Assembly (NCBI GenBank): GCA_913057235.1
Contig: CAJXNI010000011.1
Coordinates: forward strand, 1 to 64,000
Origin: an uncultured Bacteroidota bacterium
Lineage (GTDB): Bacteria > Bacteroidota > Bacteroidia > Flavobacteriales > Schleiferiaceae
Reading direction: 5' to 3'
DNA: 64,000 nucleotides
Below, one piece after another: positions 8,600 to 16,821 of the stretch (position 1 is its first letter; the number at the start of each line of letters is the position of its first letter). Both the position numbers and the translations under genes were made by a program. Below the pieces are notes generated by a model, which saw only the letters and a list, made by a program, of their open reading frames with translations, was not told the origin of the DNA and did no database searches.

Positions 8600-9471
8600 T
8601 TAATTGACATTATCAAAGATATCATTGTTTTCAATCAGCCCGAGGGTACCCTCGGGCTGATTGCGTTTTGCATAAGCTTTAGGAGACATTTTTCCTAGTG
8701 ATTTATGCGGTTTAAAGTGGTTGTAGTCATGCATCCACTTCTCTGTTTCTTCACGCACCTGATCTATTGATTCAAAGATGAATTTGTCTAGCACACCCCT
8801 GCGATAGGTTCCATTAAAACGCTCTATAAACGCATTTTGAGTGGGTTTACCTGGTTGGATATACTTAAAGTCAATGGCATGCATCTTACTCCAGGTTCTG
8901 GTTAACTCAGCAATAAACTCCGGACCATTATCCATACGGATACAGGTAGGTTTATCTCTTCGATTAATTAGGTGGTTCAAGACATAAACCACACGATTTG
9001 ACGGTAATGAAAAATCAATCTCTATATGCAGCGCCTCACGGTTGTAATCATCTAGAACGGTAAATGCACGGAACTTTCGCTTGTTCTCCAATACATCGTG
9101 TACAAAGTCAATACTCCAAGTGTGGTTAGCTCTTGGTGGAACTTCTAAAGGTTCTTTTACTCTTGCCGGAAGACGTTTTTTTGCTTTGCGTCTTAAGGGT
9201 AGACCTAATGCATATGCGGTGTAACCGCTTATGATTCCATGACTTACCCTCATTACGTAAATGATAATAGGCACTCCAAAAGCCTTCTTCACTATGTTGC
9301 TCCGCTTTATCCAGCAATGCGCTTTCCAGCTCGCTATCATCCTTTGCTAAGGCTTGGTAATAACAGACACTCTTGCTCAAATTCAATACACGGCACGCCC
9401 TATTGATGCCGTAACTTGGCGATAATTCTTGGCCTATCTGTTTCTTAACACAGGGCTCTAATGCTTTTTTT
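8600..9471 (-). pseudogene. IS3-family OrfB transposase, frameshifted
   Basis: OrfB is the DDE integrase-like catalytic part of the IS3 transposase. Reading begins in the -1 frame at the A7 run (KALEPCVKKQIG) and continues through the HTH_21-like segment ([19 protein letters not shown]). Near 9216-9228 the frame breaks: the expected arrangement [18 protein letters not shown] is only recovered in another frame, as if 2 or 5 bases were lost in an ATAT-type stretch. The downstream frame still has all three catalytic residues ([23 protein letters not shown]) and ends at 8600. The protein cannot be made in one piece. Confidence 0.88.
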
Positions 9472-9724
9472 CTATGATCTCTTTGGCAAGTTGATGATCT
9501 AGTGCTAAACCCGCATACATCTGCTTTAGCTTCCGATTCTCTTCCTCTAACTCCTTGATCCGTTTGAGCTCTTTACCGCTCATTCCAGCATAACGCTCGC
9601 ACCACTTATAAAACGTAGCTGTGCTTATCCCATGCTCACGACTTAACTCCTGGGCGCTCTTACCTTGATCAAATTCCTTCAAGATCTTAGCAATCTTCTA
9701 TGGTGAAAACTTACTCTTTCTCAT
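9458..9724 (-). pseudogene. IS3-family OrfA with amber codon 9
   Basis: The frame starts MRKSKFSP at 9724 and is then stopped by TAG at 9698-9700, where the copy at the left window edge has GAG. After the stop the HTH (ELSREHGISTATFYKW) and the leucine-zipper-like coiled segment (RIKELEENRKLKQMYAGL) are intact up to the normal stop at 9458, overlapping the A7 slippery site. Restart at the internal Met at 9682 is conceivable but would remove the first 14 residues. A single substitution explains the damage. Confidence 0.88.
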
Positions 9725-9776
9725 AATCTTCTGTTTAAAGTTAATCCTATTTCTCTACTTTTTAACAGTTCGTTTT

Positions 9777-9791
9777 CAGGGGAAGCTTACA
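9777..9791. repeat. IS terminal inverted repeat (5' end of element)
   Basis: CAGGGGAAGCTTACA is the exact reverse complement of 8571-8585 and marks the upstream end of the element. The other copy has a diverged inner part of this repeat (151-160), so the two copies are not a recent duplication. Confidence 0.9.
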
Positions 9792-9936
9792 CACCCATTA
9801 ACTCCCAGCACATCATTTCTCTTAAACTTACGTGGAAAGTCAATATTTAAGAGTAAGTTCATTTAGCAATTCTTGAGCTACCCTAGCGGTATTGAACAGT
9901 TCATTTGCTATACCGGGGTATTCCTTCTAAAAGAGA

Positions 9937-9972
9937 AAAACCCTTGCCAATCACCTGATCAACAAGGGTTTT
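9937..9972 (-). terminator. Intrinsic terminator after tRNA-Leu
   Basis: AAAACCCTTG (9937-9946) pairs with CAAGGGTTTT (9963-9972). On the minus strand the stem is followed by TTTTTCTCTTTT. It sits 14 bases after the 3' end of the tRNA-Leu gene and so ends its transcript. Confidence 0.85.
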
Positions 9973-9986
9973 AAAGCGGTTAAAAG

Positions 9987-10069
9987 TGCCCAGGACTGGA
10001 GTCGAACCAGCACAGCCTTGCGGCTACCACCCCCTCAAGATGGCGTGTCTACCATTTCACCACCTGGGC
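9987..10069 (-). tRNA. tRNA-Leu (anticodon GAG)
   Basis: The minus strand folds into an 83-nt class II tRNA: acceptor GCCCAGG with its partner CCTGGGC, a D arm with GGTAGAC, an anticodon stem CCATC/GGTGG enclosing a loop with GAG, a long variable arm (GTAGCCGCAAGGCTGT) and a T arm with GGTTCGACTCC. The 3' CCA is not encoded. It lies downstream of tRNA-Lys on the same strand. Confidence 0.95.
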
Positions 10070-10124
10070 TTGTGCAAAAATTAGCGCTTCGCGGTAACGC
10101 AAAATACGCCCTTTTACTCTAATC

Positions 10125-10147
10125 AAAAAAAGCCCCCAAAGGAGGCT
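10125..10147 (-). terminator. Intrinsic terminator between tRNA-Lys and tRNA-Leu
   Basis: On the minus strand AGCCTCC pairs with GGGGGCT around a TTT-type loop and is followed by seven T. It starts 7 bases after the tRNA-Lys gene. This implies that tRNA-Lys ends its own transcript and that tRNA-Leu needs its own promoter or readthrough. Confidence 0.85.
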
Positions 10148-10154
10148 CTTTTGG

Positions 10155-10227
10155 TGACTCAGCAGGGGCTCGAACCCTGGACCCTCTCCTTAAAAGGGAG
10201 ATGCTCTACCAGCTGAGCTACTGAGTC
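10155..10227 (-). tRNA. tRNA-Lys (anticodon TTT)
   Basis: The 73-nt minus-strand sequence has acceptor GACTCAG/CTGAGTC, a D arm AGCTCAGCTGGTAGAGC, an anticodon loop CTTTTAA with TTT, and a T arm with GGTTCGAGCCC. The discriminator base is A and CCA is not encoded. Confidence 0.96.
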
Positions 10228-10351
10228 AGTCACCGTTTCCGTAACGGGGCGGCAAATATAAGACGTGTTTTTTTCATATACCAAACGATTGCTATAATTT
10301 TTTGCTTTTTGAGGATCCCCTTTTCCGCAGGCAAAATTTCACCCTACTTAG

Positions 10352-10359
10352 TACTTTTG
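10352..10359 (+). promoter_or_regulatory. Bacteroidota -7 element for aroK
   Basis: TACTTTTG fits the TAnnTTTG consensus of the primary sigma factor in this phylum and lies 18 bases before the ATG at 10377. Its place inside the longer upstream frame supports the start at 10377. No clear -33 box was identified. Confidence 0.6.
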
Positions 10360-10376
10360 AAGTCAACAATTTAACC

Positions 10377-10886
10377 ATGAAAATTAGTTTAGTAGGTTAC
10401 ATGGGTAGCGGGAAATCAGTTTTGGGAAAAGCCCTGGCCGAAACCCTAAATCTCCCTTTTTTGGATTTAGATCAGCTAATTGAAAAGCAAACGGGTTATA
10501 CCGTGGCTGAAACCATTTTCAACAAAGGCGAACTTTTTTTCAGAAAACTGGAGAGGCAAACCTTAAATAAAGTGCTGGAGCGGGAACAATTTGTGTTGGC
10601 CACCGGAGGTGGCACGCCCTGCTATTATGACAATATGGACCAGCTCAATCAAAACTCCCTAACGGTTTATTTGAACATGACGGTGGCGCAGTTATTTGAA
10701 CGCCTGAAAGATCATCAGCAAGAGCGACCTCTCATTGCGCACCTTAAAGAAGATGCGCTTAAAGAATTTATTGCCAAACACCTTTTTGAGCGCCAGGCGT
10801 TCTATCAACAGGCTACTTTTGTTTTGCCTACCCAGGTTGCCCAGGTAGAAGCTCGCCTACAACACCTTAAAAACATACTCACATGA
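10377..10886 (+). CDS. aroK: Shikimate kinase
   Basis: The cytosolic enzyme phosphorylates shikimate with ATP to shikimate 3-phosphate in the chorismate pathway. The 169-residue length is usual for the family. The P-loop GYMGSGKS is at residues 8-15, the shikimate-binding Asp in FLDLDQ near 30-34, the Arg in FFRKLER near 57, the GGG motif (ATGGGTP) near 77-79 and the lid Arg in QQERPLI near 117. I used the ATG at 10377, because the frame upstream to 10302 has no similarity and contains the -7 element. It overlaps the next gene by 4 bases. Confidence 0.95.
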   Translation: MKISLVGYMGSGKSVLGKALAETLNLPFLDLDQLIEKQTGYTVAETIFNKGELFFRKLERQTLNKVLEREQFVLATGGGTPCYYDNMDQLNQNSLTVYLNMTVAQLFERLKDHQQERPLIAHLKEDALKEFIAKHLFERQAFYQQATFVLPTQVAQVEARLQHLKNILT

Positions 10887-11476
10887 ATGATCATTTGCAC
10901 CTGATTCAAGACCTAATTGCAAACCGCAGAACCATTAAGCCCGCTCAATACACGGGCGAACCCGTAGAAGATGCCTTTGTAGAACTTATTTTAGAGGCCG
11001 CTAACTGGGCACCTACGCACGGCTATACAGAGCCCTGGCGCTTCACCGTTTTTAAAGACGAGGCCTTGGAAGGTTTGGGGCGTTTCTTAGCAGAACTCGA
11101 TCAACCAGATTCCAAGGCCGAAGATTTTAACCTGCAGCGTTTTGAACGCCTGCGTAAACGTCCTGCGCAGGCTTCCCACATTATTGCCATTGGCATGGTG
11201 AGTGGCAAAAACCCTAAAATACCGGAAATAGAAGAGATTTGCGCAACGGCCATGGCGGTGCAAAATATGTGGCTCACTGCGCACGCCATGGGGTTGGGAG
11301 CTTATTGGAGTACGGGCCATTTGGCTTTTAAAGATGAAACCCGCGCTTATTTGGGTTTCCCCGATGGGGCTAAATCGCTGGGTTTCTTTTATCTGGGAAA
11401 GAAGGCTGTGGACAACCCGCAGGGGCGCAGGCTAAGCCCTATACAAGATAAAGTTGCATGGCGCACTAAAAATTAA
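10883..11476 (+). CDS. Nitroreductase-family FMN oxidoreductase
   Basis: This 197-residue member of the nitroreductase fold is closest in pattern to the YdjA/TdsD-like subgroup. It probably uses FMN and NAD(P)H to reduce nitro or quinone-like compounds. The FMN-binding start (RRTIKPAQY) and the motif NWAPTHGYTEPWRF (38-51) are clear, as is the second conserved stretch CATAMAVQNMWLTAHAMGLGAYWS near 123-146. It is translationally coupled to aroK by the ATGA overlap. The physiological substrate is not predictable. It converges on the tolC-like gene with a 4-base overlap. Confidence 0.88.
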   Translation: MNDHLHLIQDLIANRRTIKPAQYTGEPVEDAFVELILEAANWAPTHGYTEPWRFTVFKDEALEGLGRFLAELDQPDSKAEDFNLQRFERLRKRPAQASHIIAIGMVSGKNPKIPEIEEICATAMAVQNMWLTAHAMGLGAYWSTGHLAFKDETRAYLGFPDGAKSLGFFYLGKKAVDNPQGRRLSPIQDKVAWRTKN

Positions 11477-12870
11477 GGTGCCAATACTCCAGCTGCTGCC
11501 CGCAGCTTGGCTTGTATCTGATTTACTTTGGCTTCCAGTTGAATAAGTTTTTCCTGGCTATCTAGGTACTTGAGCTCTCGTGAGTTGATCAAAAAGAGGG
11601 AACTTTCGCCATTTTGAAATTTAATGTTTTCGGCCCTTAAGAGCCTTTGGTAATTGTTAACCATGCTCCTCATTTCTAGCAGCTGCTGGGTGGTAAGCCT
11701 AAACTCTTGTTGCAGGGCTTCTACTTTGTTGTTCACTTCCAAACGCTTTAGATCCAGATCTAATTCCGCTTCCTGAATTTTCACTTCGGTCTTGGCAATT
11801 TCGCCTCGTTCCTTCCGCAAAAACAAGGGGAAAGAAGCCGTAACCGCCCAGCTGTAGTTGTTAATAGCGTATTCCGCAAAAAAGTCGTTGGTAGTGGGTT
11901 GATTCAAGAATTTGTAGCTCACGTCTACCTGCGGTTTTAAGGCTTCGCGGTTAAGCCGCTGAGTAATGTCTAAGCGGTCAATTTTTAGACTCTTGGCATT
12001 TAAAATGGGGTGATTGATGAGCCAGTCTTGCGGCAAGTTCACCAGGGCCGGGTTCTCAAAGAGCGGAGTGGTACCGGCCTTTAGCTCCAGGGGCACAACG
12101 CCATCTAACCACAAAAAGGTTTCCAGGGTATTGCTTTGGGTAATAAAATCGGCCTGGGCTTTTTGCAGTTTCAATTGGCGGTCTTGCACCTGAATGGCGG
12201 CTTCCAGCGTATCTACCAAAGGTTTGTCGCCCACTATGGCTTGTTGCTTTACCCCATTAAAACGAAATTGAGCAGCCTCCAGGGCGTTTTGGTAGACTTG
12301 CACGGTTTGGTAGCTTTGGTGCCAATTCCAGTAGCTTTTCAGCGCTTCTTCCAAGAGGTTATTGTAAGCGGTCAGTACCTCAAATTCGGCTGCTTCTTGC
12401 AACAAACGCGCTTGTTTGAGCATGGCTCTGCGCTGATCAATAAACAAGCCTTTTCCCAAGGTTAGGGAAAGATCGGCATACCAGAGCCCACTGCCGGGTA
12501 CGGTATTTTGGTTATTAAGAAAAAGCCCTTCATTTAGCTCATATCCCGCCTTGGCCTTAAAGCCAAACCAAGCTGGTATTTCTACGCCTGAATTTTGGAG
12601 TTGGAAGTACTCTTTTTCATCAAAATATTTTTGACTCACATCGCTGAAAAGCTTAGGGTCAAAAGCCCCCGAAGCTTTTAAACGCTCCGCATCGGCTTGC
12701 GCCCGAATTAAACGTGCTTGCAAAGCCAAAGGGTGGTTTTGCACCACCAAGGTGTAAAACTCATCTACCGCTAATATGCTGGAATCGGACGCGGCAGGTG
12801 TAGCCGATTGCGCCCACAAGGAGGAAAGCGCTGCGCAGCTTACAAAAAGAATCAGCAGATACTTTCTCAC
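11473..12870 (-). CDS. TolC-family outer-membrane efflux protein
   Basis: This 465-residue protein is the outer-membrane channel of a tripartite exporter. It has a signal peptide (LLILFVSCAALSSLWAQ) and two OEP repeats made of long amphipathic helices (for example ARLIRAQADAERLKASG near 53-70 and LEAKVNQIQAKLRAAAG at the end). The membrane-strand segments alternate with helices, as in TolC. It overlaps the upstream HlyD gene by 4 bases. The set order is TetR, ABC, HlyD, TolC, so transcription probably starts before the TetR gene at 16.6 kb. Confidence 0.88.
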   Translation of the reverse strand: MRKYLLILFVSCAALSSLWAQSATPAASDSSILAVDEFYTLVVQNHPLALQARLIRAQADAERLKASGAFDPKLFSDVSQKYFDEKEYFQLQNSGVEIPAWFGFKAKAGYELNEGLFLNNQNTVPGSGLWYADLSLTLGKGLFIDQRRAMLKQARLLQEAAEFEVLTAYNNLLEEALKSYWNWHQSYQTVQVYQNALEAAQFRFNGVKQQAIVGDKPLVDTLEAAIQVQDRQLKLQKAQADFITQSNTLETFLWLDGVVPLELKAGTTPLFENPALVNLPQDWLINHPILNAKSLKIDRLDITQRLNREALKPQVDVSYKFLNQPTTNDFFAEYAINNYSWAVTASFPLFLRKERGEIAKTEVKIQEAELDLDLKRLEVNNKVEALQQEFRLTTQQLLEMRSMVNNYQRLLRAENIKFQNGESSLFLINSRELKYLDSQEKLIQLEAKVNQIQAKLRAAAGVLAP

Positions 12871-14246
12871 TTCTTTTGGCTCTTTTGATTGGGTCCTTTA
12901 GGAGCTGATTTCAACTGGTCTTCCGGTTGGTAATAGTCGGGCGGGAAACCGTTAATTTGCCGCCAGATTTCATACCAAATGGGTACATCTTTCAAAAGAG
13001 TGAAAGTTTTGGCTCCGGCTCCTACGCGCAGTTCCTCTGGCCAGGCCTGCTCGGCCGGGTCAGGTGAAACCAATACCCTATACAAGCCATTTTGGCTGGT
13101 GAAGTTGTCAATGGCCACTACCTTACCACCAAATGTACCTACTGATACGCCCGGCCAACCGCTGAAGAAAATAGCGGGCCAACCGTCAAACTGAATACGC
13201 ACGTCTTCACCCGGATGCACCAGCGGTAAATCCAGGGGCTTTACAAACATTTCTACCGCCAGGCTAAAGTCAGCAGGCATAATGGTTACTAGTTCCTCGC
13301 CTTCTTTAATGGTTTCACCAATACCGGTTTTTATGGCGCGTGTTATGTAGCCTTTTTGCGGGGCTGTGATGTAATAATTACTCGTGCGCACCTGGTAGTT
13401 GCTAAAGGTGTTTTCCAGTTTTGTAACATCCGCATCAGCGCTATAACGTGCACTTAGTGTGGCAAAGCGCTCACTGCGCGTTTTGGCAATTTTGTCTTGA
13501 TACTCGGCTTCAACCGCGTTAATTTCAACCTTAGCATTTAAATATTTATTCCTACTGCTCAATAACTTACTTTCTTGCGAAATGCGTTTGGCTCTGCTTT
13601 CTTGTAGTTTTAAGCGTCTTTTTTCTATGTCCGTTTTGGAATTTAGCCCCTGTTCAAAAAGGCCTTCCATACGTTCTACCTGAGCCTTGGCAATTTGCTC
13701 ATTGGTTTCAGCGGCCACTAAGTCTATACTATCGGCAATAACATTGAGCCGGGCCATTTCCAGCTTGTTGCGGGCTTGTTGCAATTTTAGTTTACGATTG
13801 GTTTCCAAGGCCTCAAGCTGTGCTTCCAGCGCTTTTGCCTTCTCATCGTAATTGTTAAGCGAGGAGCGTTTCGCGTTTAGCTGGGCCTCGGTGCGCTCTA
13901 ACAGCCGGGGGTCAAAATACTCGTCCTTTACCTCTGAAATAAAGAGGATGGTGTCGCCTTTATTGACTAGATCGCCCTCTGACACATACCATTTCTCAAT
14001 TCGTCCGGAAATTACAGACTCCAGATTTTGGGGGCGCTTTTCAGGCTGTAAGCTGGTTACATAGCCCTTGCTCATGATGTTTTGGGTCCAGGGAAGAAAT
14101 AAGGCGCCTATGAGCACAAATAAAATAGTGAAGAGCAGCTTTTTTCGGTTTTTACGATTGCGTTCTTCATCCAGGAAAATTCGCAGGGAACTGAAGTTTC
14201 TGCGATTGATTTTATCGGAAATATCGTTGTCTGAAATGTTTAACAT
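12867..14246 (-). CDS. HlyD-family membrane fusion protein
   Basis: This 459-residue periplasmic adaptor links an inner-membrane ABC transporter to the TolC channel. One membrane segment near residues 37-53 (KLLFTILFVLIGALFLPW), a biotinyl-lipoyl-like domain (SGRIEKWYVSEGDLVNKGD near 90-107), a long coiled coil (about 120-270, rich in E/K/A) and a second lipoyl half plus barrel (ITAPQKGYITR, GETIKEGEELVTIMP) are visible. The C-terminus is proline/lysine-rich. It overlaps both neighbours (7 and 4 bases), which indicates tight co-expression. Confidence 0.9.
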   Translation of the reverse strand: MLNISDNDISDKINRRNFSSLRIFLDEERNRKNRKKLLFTILFVLIGALFLPWTQNIMSKGYVTSLQPEKRPQNLESVISGRIEKWYVSEGDLVNKGDTILFISEVKDEYFDPRLLERTEAQLNAKRSSLNNYDEKAKALEAQLEALETNRKLKLQQARNKLEMARLNVIADSIDLVAAETNEQIAKAQVERMEGLFEQGLNSKTDIEKRRLKLQESRAKRISQESKLLSSRNKYLNAKVEINAVEAEYQDKIAKTRSERFATLSARYSADADVTKLENTFSNYQVRTSNYYITAPQKGYITRAIKTGIGETIKEGEELVTIMPADFSLAVEMFVKPLDLPLVHPGEDVRIQFDGWPAIFFSGWPGVSVGTFGGKVVAIDNFTSQNGLYRVLVSPDPAEQAWPEELRVGAGAKTFTLLKDVPIWYEIWRQINGFPPDYYQPEDQLKSAPKGPNQKSQKK

Positions 14247-15949
14247 GGCAGGTCTTTTTCAAGTTCTTCAAAAGTTCCTGAACGGGTAATGGTGCCATTT
14301 TCCAAGAGGATGATGCGGTCCATTCTTTTCAGTGCTTTACGGTTATTGGTAGCCATAACAATGGTTTGCCCGCACTCTACACATAAGTAATCCAGCCATT
14401 TCTTACGGATGTCTTCATTTACTTCAAACCAATTATCTTCTATGAGTAGCAAACCGTGGTTACCCGCCAAACTGCGGGCCATTAAAATACGGTTACGCAC
14501 GCTGCTGGCCAGCCCCATGCCAGAGGAAGGCAACACGGTATACATGCCGCGCGGCAGGTCATCTACAAACCTGGTTAGCCCGGTAAGTTTGATTAATTCA
14601 CGCACTTGTTGGTCACTAACACTTTCACGCTGCAGTGAAATATTATCCAACAAACTACCTTCAAAAATATCTTCCTGTTTAAGGTTATCGCCCACGGTAT
14701 TGTGCAGGCTCTCCAGGTCTACCTCACTGTGGGGAATACCATTGTATTGCAGGCTTCCGTCAAATTTATCGTACATACCGGCCAATAGTTGCAAAAAGCT
14801 GGTTTTACCGGCTCCCATTTCACCGGTAACACCAATTCTTTCACCGGCCTTAATGTTAAAATTTATATCCTCAAGAATGGTGCGTCCCCATTGAGGCGAC
14901 TGCAATTTAATTTTATGTAATTTTAGATCTATGGGCGCTTTGCTTTCAAGGGCTACCTTGTTTTCATTGTTGTGATTCTCTAGTTCTAAATCGGTGACAA
15001 CCCCCACTTTTTCCAGCCCGGTAAGTACATCGTAAATGGTTTCTAAGCTGTAGACTAGTTTTTCTACGGAACTGATGATTTGTACAATTACAATTTCAGC
15101 CGCCACAAACTGACCAATGTTCATCTGCTGTTCAAAAACCAAAAGCCCTCCTAAAAGCAATAGCCCCCCGGCAATAAGAACTTTAAAAACAATTAAAGAA
15201 TAGTATTGACGAATGAGGATGCCAAAATGCTCTCTTCGGCTGCGTAGATAATTTCCACTTAATTCATTGGTACGTTTTAAGGGCATCGGGGTAACCCCGG
15301 CCATTTTAAAGGTAGAGAGGTTGCGTGCCATCTCTTCTAACCAACTTACTACCTGGTATTTATTATTGCTCTCTTTAAGGCTGGTAATCAGTCCGCGGCC
15401 AGAGGTTAGCCTTAAGAAGAAAATAACTGATAGTATTAGGAAAAAGCCAAAAGCTATGAAGAATGGATGATACAAGGAAAGTAAAATGAGCCCAAAGAAA
15501 ATTTGTAAACTGGCCACAGAGAAATCAAAAAGAAGCTTGTACAGTCCTTTTTGCACCGTCATGATGTCAAAGAAACGGTTCATGAGTTCTGGTGGGTAGT
15601 AAGACTTTAGGGCGCTTAATTTTATACGAGGTATGCGGTAAGCAAACTCCATACTGCCATTTACGAAGAGGCGCTGCTGAATACGTTCCGCAATCACCAG
15701 TTGGTAAATCTGAAATATTCCGGCCAGGGTTAAGCCTACCAGCACCAGAATTACCAGAACTACCCAAGAGGTAGAGGTGGTACCACTTTGAATTAGGTTT
15801 ACAATAGATTGTATGCCCAAGGGAATGGACAGTGAAAGAAGGCCATTAAAAAGGGCGTAGACGTAAATATTAATCACATCTTTACGCTCAGAGGTAATGA
15901 GGCGCCAGAATCTTTTTACGGGCGTTACAGTGTCTGTAGTATTAGCCAT
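14240..15949 (-). CDS. ABC exporter half-transporter with degenerate ATPase motifs
   Basis: The 569-residue protein has an N-terminal type I exporter membrane domain with about six segments and a C-terminal nucleotide-binding domain. Walker A is good (GEMGAGKT near 380), and the Q-loop region LKQEDIFEGSLLDNI is present. The signature that should read LSGGQ is GLASS (SSGMGLASSVRNRILMARSL), the Walker B/catalytic pair reads LLLIEDNW with D-E exchanged for E-D, and the H-loop His is Thr (VMATNNRKA). The protein may therefore hydrolyse ATP slowly or work mainly by binding. It sits between TetR and HlyD genes with overlaps of 8 and 7 bases. The substrate is unknown. Confidence 0.88.
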   Translation of the reverse strand: MANTTDTVTPVKRFWRLITSERKDVINIYVYALFNGLLSLSIPLGIQSIVNLIQSGTTSTSWVVLVILVLVGLTLAGIFQIYQLVIAERIQQRLFVNGSMEFAYRIPRIKLSALKSYYPPELMNRFFDIMTVQKGLYKLLFDFSVASLQIFFGLILLSLYHPFFIAFGFFLILSVIFFLRLTSGRGLITSLKESNNKYQVVSWLEEMARNLSTFKMAGVTPMPLKRTNELSGNYLRSRREHFGILIRQYYSLIVFKVLIAGGLLLLGGLLVFEQQMNIGQFVAAEIVIVQIISSVEKLVYSLETIYDVLTGLEKVGVVTDLELENHNNENKVALESKAPIDLKLHKIKLQSPQWGRTILEDINFNIKAGERIGVTGEMGAGKTSFLQLLAGMYDKFDGSLQYNGIPHSEVDLESLHNTVGDNLKQEDIFEGSLLDNISLQRESVSDQQVRELIKLTGLTRFVDDLPRGMYTVLPSSGMGLASSVRNRILMARSLAGNHGLLLIEDNWFEVNEDIRKKWLDYLCVECGQTIVMATNNRKALKRMDRIILLENGTITRSGTFEELEKDLPC

Positions 15950-16625
15950 TTTTAAGCATGCTTAAAATCATAGTTTCAAAAAAATGCTGAACAGTGCGGT
16001 CATCTTTATGGCTTACGTTGGTTAAGCTAGGCAAATGTTCACCGTAAAATTTTTGCAAATGAATGCCTTCTAACAATGTTGAAACTAAAGTGTGCGAATA
16101 TTTAAATTCAGGATTTAATTCCTTTACAATTTCCACCAAGCGTTCACACAAATTTTTGTAGGAGCTAAAGTAGCCGTCTTTGTTTTCCTGATCTATTTCT
16201 TTGGTGTAAAAAGCCTTTGAAGATTCTGAGATGACTATTTTTTGCAGCTTTTCTTCATTAATGTGATCGTACTTCTGGTCTTGCTGTACCGTTTCACAAA
16301 GAGCCTCTAGCGCTTTCTGCAGCCTTTTTTTATGCGAGGTAATGTTAACCGTTGCAAACACTACTTTGTACTCTAACCACGCCCAGTACCAACTGCTTAG
16401 GTATACCAATAATTTATGCTTGTTTTCAAAGTAACGGTAAATAGTACTTTCAGGAGACCCAATTTTTTGACCCAGTTTTTTAAAGGTGAAAGATTCAAAC
16501 CCCAAGGCATCTATCAGCAAAATTCCTTCACTCACAATTTTTTTACCCAGGGCACTGCTCTCTGGGTCTTTGATGTAAAGCTGTGGCGGGACTTTTATTT
16601 GTAAATTATTGAACAACCCACGCAT
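15942..16625 (-). CDS. TetR-family transcriptional regulator of the exporter operon
   Basis: The 227-residue protein has a TetR-type HTH at about 27-75 (EGILLIDALGFESFTFKKLG, then SPESTIYRYFENKHKLL) followed by an all-helical ligand domain. TetR proteins repress nearby genes until a ligand binds. It is the first gene of the minus-strand exporter set and overlaps the ABC gene by 8 bases, so it probably controls its own operon. A perfect 17-bp palindrome lies 33 bases upstream of its start. Confidence 0.88.
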   Translation of the reverse strand: MRGLFNNLQIKVPPQLYIKDPESSALGKKIVSEGILLIDALGFESFTFKKLGQKIGSPESTIYRYFENKHKLLVYLSSWYWAWLEYKVVFATVNITSHKKRLQKALEALCETVQQDQKYDHINEEKLQKIVISESSKAFYTKEIDQENKDGYFSSYKNLCERLVEIVKELNPEFKYSHTLVSTLLEGIHLQKFYGEHLPSLTNVSHKDDRTVQHFFETMILSMLKNG

Positions 16626-16657
16626 AATGACAAATTCTTTTTTTCAGTTCGCGAATA

Positions 16658-16674
16658 TAATAGTAAAACTATTA
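16658..16674 (-). promoter_or_regulatory. Perfect palindrome, candidate TetR operator
   Basis: TAATAGTAAAACTATTA is a 17-bp palindrome with a 3-base centre, 33 bases before the TetR gene start. The minus strand reads TATATTCG at 16650-16657 directly beside it, close to the TAnnTTTG promoter element, so binding would block transcription of the exporter operon. Size and position are typical of a TetR dimer site. Confidence 0.6.
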
Positions 16675-16821
16675 ATGTGGCAAATATCTATATTATTTCT
16701 GTAGGTGTGTATTTTGTTTAATGGTGGCTTAACTTGGAGATTAATATCCAATAGCATCTCGTAAATTGGCAAGATCAAGCATTGCTTAGAACTAAAATCC
16801 TGTTACACACTTTTTTGCACT

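Larger units (their letters stand above)
8571..9791 (-). mobile_element. IS3-family insertion sequence, complete ends, inactivated
   Basis: The 1221-bp element is bounded by inverted repeats starting TGTAAGCTTCCCCTG at both ends and contains the usual orfA/orfB pair on the minus strand with an A7 slippery run (9465-9471) for -1 frameshifting. Both frames are damaged: an amber codon at codon 9 of orfA and a frameshift in the middle of orfB. No matching target duplication is evident (ATC before 8571, CAC after 9791), which suggests age or rearrangement. A second copy begins at 169 and leaves the window on the left. Confidence 0.92.

Noticed and set aside
8571-9791. Target-site duplication around the complete IS
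   Set aside because: The flanking triplets (ATC and CAC) differ and longer comparisons do not match either.
14409-14894. A 161-codon plus-strand frame opposite the ABC transporter ATPase domain
   Set aside because: It is antisense to a clear nucleotide-binding domain and its serine-rich sequence is typical of a reversed reading.
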